Positions 35,501 to 45,265 of a stretch of 64,000 nucleotides of DNA are shown here, one piece after another (the stretch's first letter is position 1; each line of letters opens with the position of its first letter). The notes beneath the pieces were generated by a model. It was given only the letters and a program-made list of their open reading frames with translations, was not told the DNA's origin and made no database searches. This DNA is from Maylandia zebra (lineage: Eukaryota; Chordata; Actinopteri; Cichliformes; Cichlidae). A program made the translations under genes and the position numbers. Location of the stretch: NCBI RefSeq assembly GCF_041146795.1, contig NC_135175.1, forward strand, positions 32,364,136-32,428,135, read 5' to 3'.

Positions 35501-38500
35501 CTGAATTAACTGAGGCCTCTGTGACATCCAGACCACACTTTTCCAGGTCTTCTTGGTAGAATATGATGTTTCTTTTTTTCAGATTTTCAAACGCCAGCTT
35601 CCCCAGCTTCAGAAGAACTTCCCTGTCAGCATCCGTCAGCTCCTGTGGACTCGTTTCATGTTCTTTTTGGCACTTGTGTTTATTTCTTTTTGTCTGAACC
35701 AGTAGGAAGTACGAGTACATGTCAGTCAGGGTCTTTGGTAGCTCTCTTCTTTGGTCTGTATTCAATATGTACTCAAGGATTGTGGCAGTGATCCAGCAGA
35801 AGACTGGGATTTTACACATGACATTGAGGTTTTTGGATTTCTTAATGTGGGAGATAACTCTGGACAGCTCTTTCTCACTAAACCTCATCCTGAAGTACTC
35901 CTCCTTCTGAGCATCAGTGTAGCCTTGCACTTCTGTTACCCTGTCAACACATTTAGGAGGTATCTGATAGGCTGCTGCAGGTCGGGTAGTTATCCAGATG
36001 AGAGCCGAGGGAAGCAGATTCCCTTCTATGAGGTTTGTTACTAACTCATTGACTGATGATGTCTGAGTAATGTCAGAAACAATCTTCCGGTTAGTGAACT
36101 CCAGTGAAAGTCGACTTTCATCCAGGCCATCAAAGATGAACAAAAGTTTACAAAGAGTCAGTTTCTCTGTGGTGACTTTCTGTAATGTTGGATAGAAAAC
36201 ATGGAGCAGCTCCAGAAGACTGTACCGCTCATCTTTAACGAGATTCAACTCCCTGAATGAAAGCAGAATCACTATGTTGATGTCTTGGTTTTCCAAGCCC
36301 TCTGACCAGTCCACAATAAATTTCTGCACTGAGAAGGTTTTTCCAATGCCAGCAATTCCGTTCATCAGAACCACTCTGATGGGTCTCATCAGGTGAGGTA
36401 AAACTTCAAAGAGTTTGTGACACTTGATTGTTGGGGCATGGACGGTATCTGTTTGTGAAGTTGTCTCCAGCTGCCTCACTTCATGTTGAGTATGAACCTC
36501 TTCACTCTGTTTGTCTGTGATGTAAAGCTCAGTGTAGATCGTGTTGAGGAGGGTTCCACTTGTTGATTCACCAAATCCTTCAGTCACACGTTCATATTGT
36601 CTCTTTAGATGTATTTTATGTTCATTTAAAATCTCCTGCAGACCAACATCTGCTGTTAAAAAAGAGCAAATATAACAAAAAAGAAAACAGTTATACTTTT
36701 ATTACATCTAACCATAACATTATTTAAATGGTTTGCAATAAGATTTTTTGAGATTTTTTGATTTTTTTTAGACATTTTTAAGAACACATTAGATAAGTTT
36801 TTTTTTCCTCTCAGACCCTCGAGATGTGTTCCTGTGTTTATGTGGAGAACAATTTAATAAGAAATAACAACGTCTGCTAGTCAGCTTACAACAACACAGC
36901 ATTTCCATTTGACAGTAAAAGCTTCCATGTGTGAAAACCTTTATTGTGAAGGAGCAGAAACAGTCTGATTTTCATCAGTAGTAATTAGCAAAGTTTTTAC
37001 ACCATATGACAAATTTTGAAATAGTCTGTGTGTTATAGTTAATGATGATAATTACTGCTGATTATTATGATTACTACTCTGGCTGCAGCTTGATGTCAGC
37101 TGTGCAGTGACCTGTTCCCAAAAGCATGTTTAACTAAACGAGTCCAACAATAAACTCTGAGGTCAATGAACCAACTCTGATCAGCTGTTTTGTCAGAGAA
37201 ATTATTAAGTTATTCTATTTGTTATTATTCTAATGTTGGCCTGCTAAATTAATCCCAGTAATGTATATGTTTCATGTTTTAACATGTTAAATGACAACAA
37301 AATGTTCAGAGCATGCTCACTATGAATTTCATGGATAATGAAAAAAGCTATCGTCACCGGAGCTCTGATGCCATAGTTGTATTCAAACTGGGATCACAAT
37401 TGTAATGTATAGTAAATGATTGAATGCAGCAATTATAAATCTAACTTTTGCCTTGTTGGTCACAAAATTACAGAGATGCAGTCTATAGATCTTGTCTCTG
37501 CCTTTACATTGATGGCAGGTTGATATAAAAAGTGGTTTTGTTAAATATAAAACATATTTAAAATCTAACTGGGATTCTACTGTTCGTATGTGTTTGTAAA
37601 GACATAAACTCGTTCAAATTTGTGTTTTGATGTAAGCTTTAATATTGACTGTCTGAATGAGGAAATGTGGAACAGAAAACCAGAGCTTCCTTCTTCAAGC
37701 AGGAACAAACTTAAAGTTTTACTAAACCTGCTTTCTAGAACATGCTCAGCTTTTCTTGGCAGAAGTGTGTTTTGTCTTTATTTTTGTTTTGTTTTTGTTT
37801 TGTTTGTTTTTTCTGTTTTTGTTCAGCAAGTGAATCTGCTGAGCAATTCGTGTGAAAATTAGGGAAGCGTAATTACAGAAAAACCTACTGTGGGCTGTTG
37901 GTCAAAGTCTGTGGCTCTTGTTTAGGATGATTTATGATGTTTGTCTCTGATACACAATGTTTTTTTGTCTCCATTTTATTATTTCGCATGTCTGAGCTCA
38001 CTGTGAACCTTTATCAGATCATCTTTTCTATTAACTGTAATGTTTGGCCTGCAAAGTGTCTTATTCTTGTTACTTTGTTGGCAGTTGCCAAACAATGAAA
38101 TTGTGCATTACCACCAACAACTGTTATGCAATGTGGACTGAAATGTCGCTGATAAAAAATATTGCAAATGTTTATGGGAAATGAAGTCCTTATCTAAGCA
38201 CTTTCATCAAGTCATATGACAGCTGACAGAGAAAGCAGAATAGAACCTCTCTGTTGAGAAAAACTCAGTAAAACTCAGATTTATTATTGTACATATGAAG
38301 AAAGAACTGGTGGTTATGGTTAGTTATACTTTCAGATAATCCTTATATAATGTGGCTAATTCATCCAAAAATTAAGCACTTCAGTTTAGGAGAGGGGATT
38401 AGAGATGTGCCGTACTCAGAATACAGCTATCCACCATCAATGAATTTTGTAGTGCTTTCTTTCTAAAGATAGACACAAGTATTCCAGTGTGTGCCAAACT

Positions 38501-39993
38501 GTTACACAAATTGTAATCCTGCATTTTTTTTTATTAGGGCAGTCTGTATCTGTAAAACTGATGGTCAAAGAACATCACACTCTGTCAAAACTTTTAATTT
38601 TTTAGGTATGTAAGTGGGCAGCTTGGTGCTATTCACTGCACGTGCTTTCACTCCTTGGATTGTTAGAAGTCAGTCAGTGACGGGGGTGGGGCAGGATCCT
38701 GGTGTTGTGCAAACCACAAACTGGGAAAGTGGGAGTTGGATGACATTTTATTCTGGTGTCCTGTTTATTTTAAATATCTAATCCCTGAGCAATGTAGGAT
38801 TAATTCACGCCTTATAATATAGTAATACTATCTAAACATGTTAAAAAATCAGCCAATATTACCTTTTTATTATGATATATTATTATAATATTTGGTAGTA
38901 GAATACTGGTTTAACTCTTTTTCTGCAGCTCCAGTTTGTTTTTAATTATTTTCAATCAACTTGCCAATAAAAGCCTGTGTCTTTATTACACAATAACACT
39001 TATTAAAGATTGACAGTTCCACCTGGAAAACTCAGTTCACTTCCCTCGGCCCCTCCCCTATGCCATATTAAGTACCGAGGATGTATTACATAACTCTGAC
39101 TGTAACAGTTTTTCTCAGAAATGAGTCCATGAATAAGCGGATGCTTAATCCTACTTTATAGACAGCTGCTCTTACTGGATATCTGCAGTTGTGCTTCAGT
39201 CCTGGATTTTTCTGGTCCATGGCTGGTAGACACTGGATCCTCTGAGATCGCCTTCCTCTCTCTGTGAACACATTTTTTAATTGTTAAAGTCAATTGTTGT
39301 TTATCAGTTTAAAAAATGGATCAAAATTTGACAACACTGTGCAGACGGTGTGATGGCCAAAAGAGGAACGAGAAAAGGGAAATACTTTTTAAGATGAAGA
39401 AAACTAGAGCTTGAATCATCAATGTGATGTTTGCTTTTGATTTCATCAACAGTAATAAAGTGCTTTCCCTGTCAGCCTGTCTTACTTAACACTGATCTGT
39501 GTCCAGTTTTCAACAACTACAACCTCAGCCAGGTGTAGTGATTGTGAGTGCAAGAAAATAATTATTATAATAGAATGTGTTAAATTTTCTTAGATGAGAG
39601 GGTCCAGCAGATCAGAGGAATAGGGAAGGATTTGTCTGTGTGTTTTAGTTTGGTTTAATTGTAGACCTGAGAGTGTGTAACTGTGTAGAGGGAAAGGAAT
39701 TTATGGACACTGGGGGTCTGCTGTCATAAAAGGAGACAGGAAGCTACAGTTGGGGATTGCTGATGCTTGTGCCTTTAATAAAAGCTCATAATTGTCATAA
39801 CTTAGAAGTAGGTTTGCAGGAGACTCTCCACATGCTTATCTGTAAAAGTAAGACAACAAGAGGCCAATGGCCCAGTGGATGCAGAGTGGGGATCTCAGTG
39901 CTTGTAATCTGTTAACTTTTTTTGTAGAGGAATTTGGTTTAGCTTCCATGAGGGGAGATTACTTTTATGACCGGCAGGAAGTCACATACACAG

Positions 39994-40024
<31 letters not shown>

Positions 40025-40696
40025 GTTTTAACTGTTACACTCACATACCCACACGCACACTCACTCACGTGCACTCACATAAATACACAGGTAATCACGT
40101 GCTCGCACGTACACACACAAACACAGAGTTTGCATCGTCTTTCACTAGCGTAAAGAGCAGTAGGGAAGACGATATACTTCAACTAACAGCTGAATTTCAT
40201 TTGATTGAGCTGACTGTGAATATTTTATATGTTTGGAAACAAAGTTGTGGGGAGTTGCTTCGTTGTATACTAGCAGCATTAGTCCTCTTAATGCTTCCTT
40301 TGTCTTTCACTCAGAATTTTGTATGTGAGGATCATTTATTTTACTCACACTTGTTTATGTAGTGATGTTGCTGACATAAACATTTACATTTAACATAAAA
40401 TATATTATAATCTTGTGCTAAAACCGTTTTAATTTGAAAATAAAAATGACCTCAGTAAGAACTGGACTAATAGGGTGTACTGTTCACATAAAGGTCAAAT
40501 TTAAATGGACTCGTGGTTACACACTGAGGGAGGATGAGAAAATCTTAGTAGAAACTGAGTCTTACGTTGTGTCTGAGGGTCCAGGTTCATCCCTGAAGTT
40601 TAAAGGATCAACTTTGGAGCTGTCACTTCTCATAGAAGGACAGCTGGATCCTGCAGACTCTGCTCCACTCTTTTCTTCCTCAACACAAATGTTCAT
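29569..40696 (-). CDS. nlrc3-like: NLRC3-like NOD-like receptor (FISNA-NACHT-LRR), teleost type
   Basis: Predicted cytosolic innate-immune sensor. Coding exons on the minus strand: 40696-40566 (ATG; acidic Ser/Pro-rich N-terminal repeat with [13 protein letters not shown]), 39261-39176, 36652-34876 (FISNA plus NACHT), then LRR exons 34302-34129, 32773-32606, 32008-31835 and 29853-29683, and a tiny last exon 29593-29569. Phases agree at every join, predicting 901 residues. FISNA has [14 protein letters not shown] and HEVRQLE; Walker A is GIAGIGKT (~residue 171) and Walker B is [25 protein letters not shown] lies in the winged-helix part. LRRs follow the L..C.LS....D.LASAL pattern and end in LETLR. 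No PYD, CARD or B30.2 domain is seen. The last exon (LLNSVRL-stop) is the weakest call; the rest is firm. Confidence 0.88.
29683..29853 (-). other. nlrc3-like: NLR LRR exon 4 (171 bp)
   Basis: Acceptor ctccattcag, donor AA/gtgagt. Encodes one leucine-rich repeat pair with [14 protein letters not shown] and [12 protein letters not shown]. The end is HHTLEVLK rather than the usual C.LETLR, so it has drifted more than the others. Confidence 0.85.
30300..31127. other. NLR intron, nothing recognised
   Basis: AT-rich intronic sequence without exon-like or clear repeat features. Confidence 0.4.
31128..31516 (-). mobile_element. Possible LTR-like segment in NLR intron (orientation uncertain)
   Basis: On the plus strand a TATA-like motif (gcctataaaactgttgcac) lies about 25 bp before AATAAA (agaataaacctttgag), followed by a GC-richer stretch (tctccgcgtcttcttg) and ggtactccagctggtaccg. 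That order resembles the promoter/poly(A) part of a retroelement LTR. I found no matching TG..CA boundaries, target duplication or internal genes, so this is tentative; the motifs read on the plus strand, antisense to the NLR. Confidence 0.25.
31835..32008 (-). other. nlrc3-like: NLR LRR exon 3 (174 bp)
   Basis: Acceptor ccttatgcag, donor CTCAG/gtcaga. Encodes [29 protein letters not shown] and DCRLETLR, the canonical fish NLR repeat exon. Confidence 0.92.
32606..32773 (-). other. nlrc3-like: NLR LRR exon 2 (168 bp)
   Basis: Acceptor ctttattcag, donor CTGAG/gttaga. Encodes [31 protein letters not shown] and LLETLR. It is two codons shorter than the 174-bp repeats, with the loss in the first strand-to-helix loop. 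Confidence 0.92.
32774..34128. other. NLR intron, nothing recognised
   Basis: About 1.35 kb without LRR-like or repeat-like sequence. Confidence 0.45.
34129..34302 (-). other. nlrc3-like: NLR LRR exon 1 (174 bp)
   Basis: Acceptor ctcttgtcacag, donor CTGAG/gtgagt. Encodes [33 protein letters not shown] and DCRLETLR. Confidence 0.93.
34700..34835 (-). mobile_element. 3' fragment of the tRNA-derived SINE in an NLR intron
   Basis: Contains aaatggcctgtatttgtata and gatggcaagctacattgtag, both shared with the complete copy at 44029-44334 in the same orientation. The tRNA-like head is missing. Confidence 0.75.
34876..36652 (-). other. nlrc3-like: NLR FISNA-NACHT exon (1777 bp)
   Basis: Acceptor cttttttaacag before CAGATGTTGG; donor GCTCT/gtgagtcc. 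The reading opens [14 protein letters not shown], the start of the fish-specific NACHT-associated domain, and runs without a stop through the NACHT and winged-helix regions to SNCRKAL. Large single NACHT exons of this size are standard in teleost NLRC3-like genes. Confidence 0.94.
36653..39175. other. NLR intron, nothing recognised
   Basis: 2.5 kb of AT-rich intron. No additional in-phase coding exon was found. Confidence 0.45.
39176..39261 (-). other. nlrc3-like: NLR second coding exon (86 bp), possible shrunken RING exon
   Basis: Acceptor tgtgttcacag, donor CCA/gtaaga. In the frame set by the first exon it encodes [13 protein letters not shown] and then [10 protein letters not shown]. In many fish NLRC3-like proteins a RING finger sits at this point, containing DPVSTSCGH and ending near SRTR..LQ. 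This exon seems to keep both ends of that segment and to have lost the middle with the zinc ligands (inference). Confidence 0.7.
39994..40022. repeat. (CA)n microsatellite in NLR intron 1
   Basis: Pure cacaca array followed by a looser CA-rich stretch to about 40125. Confidence 0.93.
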
Positions 40697-40707
40697 CTTG
40701 TGAACTT
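40566..40707 (-). other. nlrc3-like: NLR first coding exon
   Basis: Acceptor gactcactttcag at 40708; ATG at 40696-40694; donor ACAAC/gtaaga. Encodes [14 protein letters not shown], a Ser-rich stretch, and [14 protein letters not shown], the repeat typical of the N-terminus of teleost NLRC3-like proteins. Confidence 0.8.
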
Positions 40708-41879
40708 CTGAAAGTGAGTCTGAGAGGTAAACCAGAAACAGTGAGTTCACATTAGCAGAGGTTATTAAGTTACGGTCAGATTTCTCCACTGAGCCAATTT
40801 CAGAATTGTCATGTAAACTAAAACCAGATCGTCATGATACACAGGGAATAGAGAGAAACTTAATTCATCTGGTAAATCTGAAGACAGTTTTCAGGAGCAG
40901 GCACTAGTTTGTGGATGCTGCTATGTTAACCTGCCGTGTTGAATACATTGGCTGAGATGGGCAGTATCATTACTTCAATCACATTTTATGAATGTACCTA
41001 GAGACCGGCCATGCAGGTACTATGCCAAAGTCAGAGAAGAAGAAACCTGTAGGTGTTCAGACCATAGAGGAAAACCTTCAGACTCAAGATATGAATCATA
41101 CCGATGTTGTATCATCTGAGAACGGGCTCCCTTTACCAAAGACAAGAAAACATGGGACAAAAAAGAGAGGACTGACAGTATACTGATATACTGACCAACA
41201 AATTGTCATCCTCTTCCTCCTCACCTCAATCTTTATCTTCTGAAGTGAAGTCGGGGCTCTAATACACAAAAATGTGCATAAACATGTATGTTTATGGTGT
41301 TGCAAATACTACAACCCGGACAACAACCCAGCTGAAAAATAACAGCTGGTTAAGCGAACATTATGCCAGCAATGTTTAGTCTGAGTGTCCTAAAAATCAT
41401 TTTTTCACTCTCATCAACTTCTTTGTCCAATTTCACATCGCATGACAGTTTTTTGCTAATTGAAAAACAAGGTTAAGACATTTAATTTGAATTGGTTAAA
41501 AAGCAGAAGGATAAACCAGACTTAGCAAAGAACCACTTTTTTAAAGTGTATCTGGGGGACTTTGTTACTGGCAGCCTGCCACACTATCACAAAAACTTAA
41601 ATTATTCCAATTTTATTAACTGAACCTAAATCTTAAACCTGAATTTTGCATATCTTAACATAGTGTCCAGTGTACCCTTGAAAAGAAACGTGGAAACTGC
41701 ACAAATGGAGGACAAAAAAAGGAAACTACAGAAGATGAAGAGTATCTGAAAGTGATGCTGTAGCAAATCCCTGTCACCACAAGGTCCCAACACAAACAGT
41801 CAGACAGGATCAGATCTTTTGTTTTCACTCTTTTTTCAAATTGAGTCTGATCTAGGGTCACGGACCAGCCACTGCAGGC
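40708..41879. other. Unassigned sequence within the NLR 5' intron
   Basis: 40992-41186 (+) is a 64-codon open frame (MPKSEKKKPVG...) that I do not recognise and that lies opposite the NLR; nothing supports it as a gene. Confidence 0.4.
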
Positions 41880-42095
41880 TTCATGATGCCATGGACTGAC
41901 CTTTCCAGAGCCCAGACCTCAACATTACTGAAGCAGAGTGAGATCACTTTGATGGACAAGGGAGAAAAGGGAAGACAAACTGAAAAGAAGAGGTTGGAAG
42001 TTGAAAACTATTCCAGGCAATAATTTAAAGAAATTACTAGAAAGCTCGTGCGAGTTCACAGTATGTTGAAGGATAAAAGTGGCCGTGACAGTAGT
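41880..42095 (+). mobile_element. Decayed Tc1-like transposase C-terminal fragment
   Basis: Reads QSPDLNITEAE-stop-DHFDGQGRKG, matching the PDLNPIEHLWD.LDR block of Tc1 transposases with a stop and drift. No inverted repeats are visible. It is much older than the intact Tc1 at 7192-8796 and from another family. Confidence 0.45.
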
Positions 42096-42498
42096 TCTAA
42101 GGAGCTGTTTGTTTAACAGTCTTTTGTTTGTAGGTCCAAACATATCAACAGGCCTGAAATTAAAATATTACTGTTAAAGAACATTTGCATGGTCTGTGTC
42201 ACTTGTCAAGCATGATTATTGTTTTAATGATCTAGTGGAGAAAACCAGTTCGACCACAATCCTAAATGTTCTTCCTATGTGTGGAAAAGAATCAACAATT
42301 TGTCCTTACAGTCAGCACACTGTGTATATAGTTTATACCTGTTGAACCAGTTCCACACAGCACAGAGCATAAAGCAGATAACACACACTCGCTCAGTTTG
42401 TGCACCCGCTTTGGATGTTATTAGTCCATACAGTGAGCGTTATTTAGCAGAGCTCATATCTGCCAGTTTTCCCTTCCCATTTACAACAGATCAGACGG

Positions 42499-42499
42499 C

Positions 42500-42545
<46 letters not shown>

Positions 42546-42553
42546 GTCTCTGT
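42499..42553. repeat. (CT)n-rich microsatellite
   Basis: tctctctctc array grading into ctctgtctctgt. Confidence 0.92.
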
Positions 42554-42995
42554 ACGCACTTTTATTGAATCTTATTTTTAAGAGCCCACAAAGAGCTAAA
42601 CTGACTGCAAAGCATTTAAACATAGTCTGAACATTAGTGCAGTTCACTTTTTATGTTTTTTAATTATTGTAATTTAGGTCTTATTTAGAGACGGGATGTT
42701 AGCAAATGTTGTCATAGTAATGGGAAGTAAAGAAGTACAAATACTTACTGTATTTTAGTAGAGTTGTCATGAATTACTGGCTGTGTGACCCAAATGAAGG
42801 CTGATGAGACGCGCTGACAACATAAAGTGAAAGTGCACCTTTACTGAGTGGGTAGATAGTCCAACAAGCAAAATTAAAAACACATTTGGGAGAAAAATCA
42901 ATACTAGTACCACTAATTACTAGTAGTAGTAGCAGTACTCCTATACTACTATTAATAATAGTAACAATAGTCAGGATCCTACTGTGGTTGCTTAC

Positions 42996-43070
42996 CTGCG
43001 TCAGTTTATCCTTTCTCTTTCTCTCTCTGTGGGGGTGTGTTTGCTGTGAGTGAACATTAAACCACGCCTG
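42996..43070 (-). other. nlrc3-like: Candidate 5' UTR exon of the NLR gene
   Basis: On the minus strand the sequence ends AAACTGACGCAG/gtaagcaacc, a strong donor, about 2.3 kb upstream of the first coding exon, preceded by a purine-rich leader. The start is arbitrary. Spliced non-coding leaders are usual in fish NLRs, but transcript data would be needed. Confidence 0.4.
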
Positions 43071-44028
43071 TATCCTCTTCTGACGTCCAACAACACAAAA
43101 ACAAATATTTCCTCAGGCACTCCCTTTAGCAAGAGACTTATACTTTTTTTCAGAATCTACTTAATAATATATAAAATGCATTTTACAGTCACTATTTTTC
43201 TATCATATCCTTCATTAATTTATTTAAAAAATGAATTCAGCTTTTTTTGCCTGCCCGTTTGGTTCTTTTGCCATCAGAATTATTGTCTAAAGGCAAAGAA
43301 AGATGCCCAACGGATTTACTTTATCAAATGGACCATCCCAGCCTTGCCGTAATGGTCCATTTGATTAACCTTTTATTGTTTTTTTTTTTTATTTTCACTT
43401 GCTAAATACGGGACAGACTTGACTGGGGAAAAGAAAGGGGAGAAAGAAAGAGGGAAAGAAAAACAGTGGGAAAGAGGGACGGGGATAAAGGGCAAAAAAA
43501 CAAAAACCAACTAAATAAGCAGACAAAAATACATATATCAATCACCTGGATCACCTGTTGAGAAAGAAAAAAGAGAAAACAACCAGAAGAAGAAAAAAAG
43601 AGGACCATAATAAACAACATCACGATGATCTATGGGAATATAACAGTAAATACTAAATTTTAAACATTATTGTGCAGCACATAAGATCAACAGAACACAG
43701 TGTGCTTTGAGGTAGGAGCCAAAAAGGGTGTAGTTTGTGTGTGTGAGCACCCGTGTGTACACCTGTGAGCATGGATGCAAGGTTCCTTCATGTAATGATC
43801 TGCTAGAGGGTGTGGGGGGGCCACAGCCCCGTCCTCCAGGGCATGAAGCAGGTATGAAGGAGATCAAGACTCCAGACATCCAGAGGCCCCCAGAACACAA
43901 GAGACCAAGGAAGACCCACAGAGGGGCAGCCGCACCACTGTCCCAGAAAGAGCTGAGGAGAGTCCAAGATGAGGGCTCACTCAGCAGCCAGGGGGGGTTG
44001 CAGTTGCGGGTTGCAGAAAATTAATTCA
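43071..44028. other. Intergenic; dispersed repeat likely at ~43620-44010
   Basis: 43640-44010 has the G/A-rich text ccagaggcccccagaacaca ... agaccaaggaagacccacag typical of an interspersed teleost repeat, class not determined. The rest, including the (AAAG)-rich patch near 43430-43600, holds no gene. Confidence 0.35.
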
Positions 44029-44334
44029 TCTTAAATGGCCTGTATTTATATAGCGCTTTACTAGTCCCTAAGGACCCCAAAGCGCTTTACATATCCAGTC
44101 ATCCACCCATTGGTGATGGCAAGCTACATTGTAGCCACAGCCACCCTGGGGCGCACTGACAGAGGCGAGGCTGCCGGACACTGGCGCCACCGGGCCCTCT
44201 GACCACCACCAGTAGGCAACGGGTGAAGTGTCTTGCCCAAGGACACAACGACCGAGACTGTCCAAGCTGGGGCTCGAACCGGCAACCTTCCGATTACAAG
44301 GCGAACTCCCAACTCTTGAGCCACGATCGCCCCT
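44029..44334 (-). mobile_element. tRNA-derived SINE, complete copy
   Basis: On the minus strand the head reads ggggcgatcgtggctcaaga. The A-box region is tggctcaagagttgg and the B box is ggttcgagccc, an exact GGTTCGANNCC, so the head is an internal RNA polymerase III promoter. The centre has ttgggcaagacacttcaccc; the 3' end has aaagcgctttggggtcctta and atataaatacaggccattta. It is the best copy here and defines the family seen at 3587, 34700 and 52900. Confidence 0.88.
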
Positions 44335-45265
44335 TAAACAGTGTTAAGAGTGTATTTAAAATAACCTTTGTTGTTGTAACATTTTGAAGCTAGCAAAGTA
44401 TAAAGCCAGTACCATATATGAACTGGTTAGCCAGTTTTTATGGAGGTTTCAATAATTGGTCAATTTTAATTAAATATCAGAAACTGAGAAAACTGAGAAC
44501 ATTTTTCTCAGACTTTCTTGTTTGTCAAGAGTGTGGACCACAGGCCAGCTCCACTGGGGTTTGTTGAAATGTACCACGTTGTCCTTAAAGAGTGAGAGAT
44601 CTAATCAGGAGGTCAGAACTGAGTTGGCATGGTCCCTTGGACCTAGAGTTGTGAGTTTTTCTTTGTTAGATTGATTGTGACAAAAACAGTCAACACTGGA
44701 TTTGCAGTTTATTTGTTTTTTAAAATCTGAGTTTACCTACTGTCCTTCATTTTAGTATCAGTTTAGCTGTACATTTGTACAGCTGTACATTTGTACAGCT
44801 AAACTGATACTAGCCATGAAGGTACTTAAAAAGTAACTCTAACCAGCTGTAATCACCACAACACAGTGAATATTAAATTTGGATTATGTGTGTGGATTAT
44901 GTGGATTAACTGTGTGCACTGGTTAGAATTTATTCTCATGCTCCAAGTTCTACCTCTACCTCTCTCTCTCTCTCTCTCCCTCATGTTGCCCTGTTTCCAT
45001 CTTCTCTCTAATTAAGCCCACATGGCTGAATTGATACCAGGTGCAGGTGTTCACAGGGCTGTTACCTGCCTTTGGACTTCCTTTTGTCTCATGTCTGTTT
45101 CAGCAGGTTCCATCATGAAGTTGTGCAGGTAAATTGGATACTTTTGGTAACATTAATCATAAAAGCCTGTTCCCCTTAGGGAAAGCTACATTTCTAAAAT
45201 ACAAACAAATCTCTCTGCAGTCCAGTGCTCCATGTGAAATGACATGTTACAGGATCAGGATTACC
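44335..45265. other. 5' flank of HHLA2-like gene 3
   Basis: Holds a 60-bp palindrome (44753-44812) and a short (CT)n at about 44957-44979. At 45119-45128 a donor-like GTTGTGCAG/gtaaat and at 45220 an acceptor-like ctctctgcag/TCCAGTG suggest a spliced 5' UTR for gene 3. Confidence 0.45.
44753..44812. repeat. 60-bp near-perfect palindrome
   Basis: Left half starts tagtatcagtttagctgtac and the right half is its reverse complement, except for a central TTT/TTT mismatch in each arm (27 of 30 positions pair). No loop separates the arms. Confidence 0.95.

Noticed and set aside
40992-41186. 64-codon plus-strand open frame (MPKSEKKKPVG...)
   Set aside because: No family recognised, lies within the NLR 5' intron on the other strand, and no promoter or splice context supports it.
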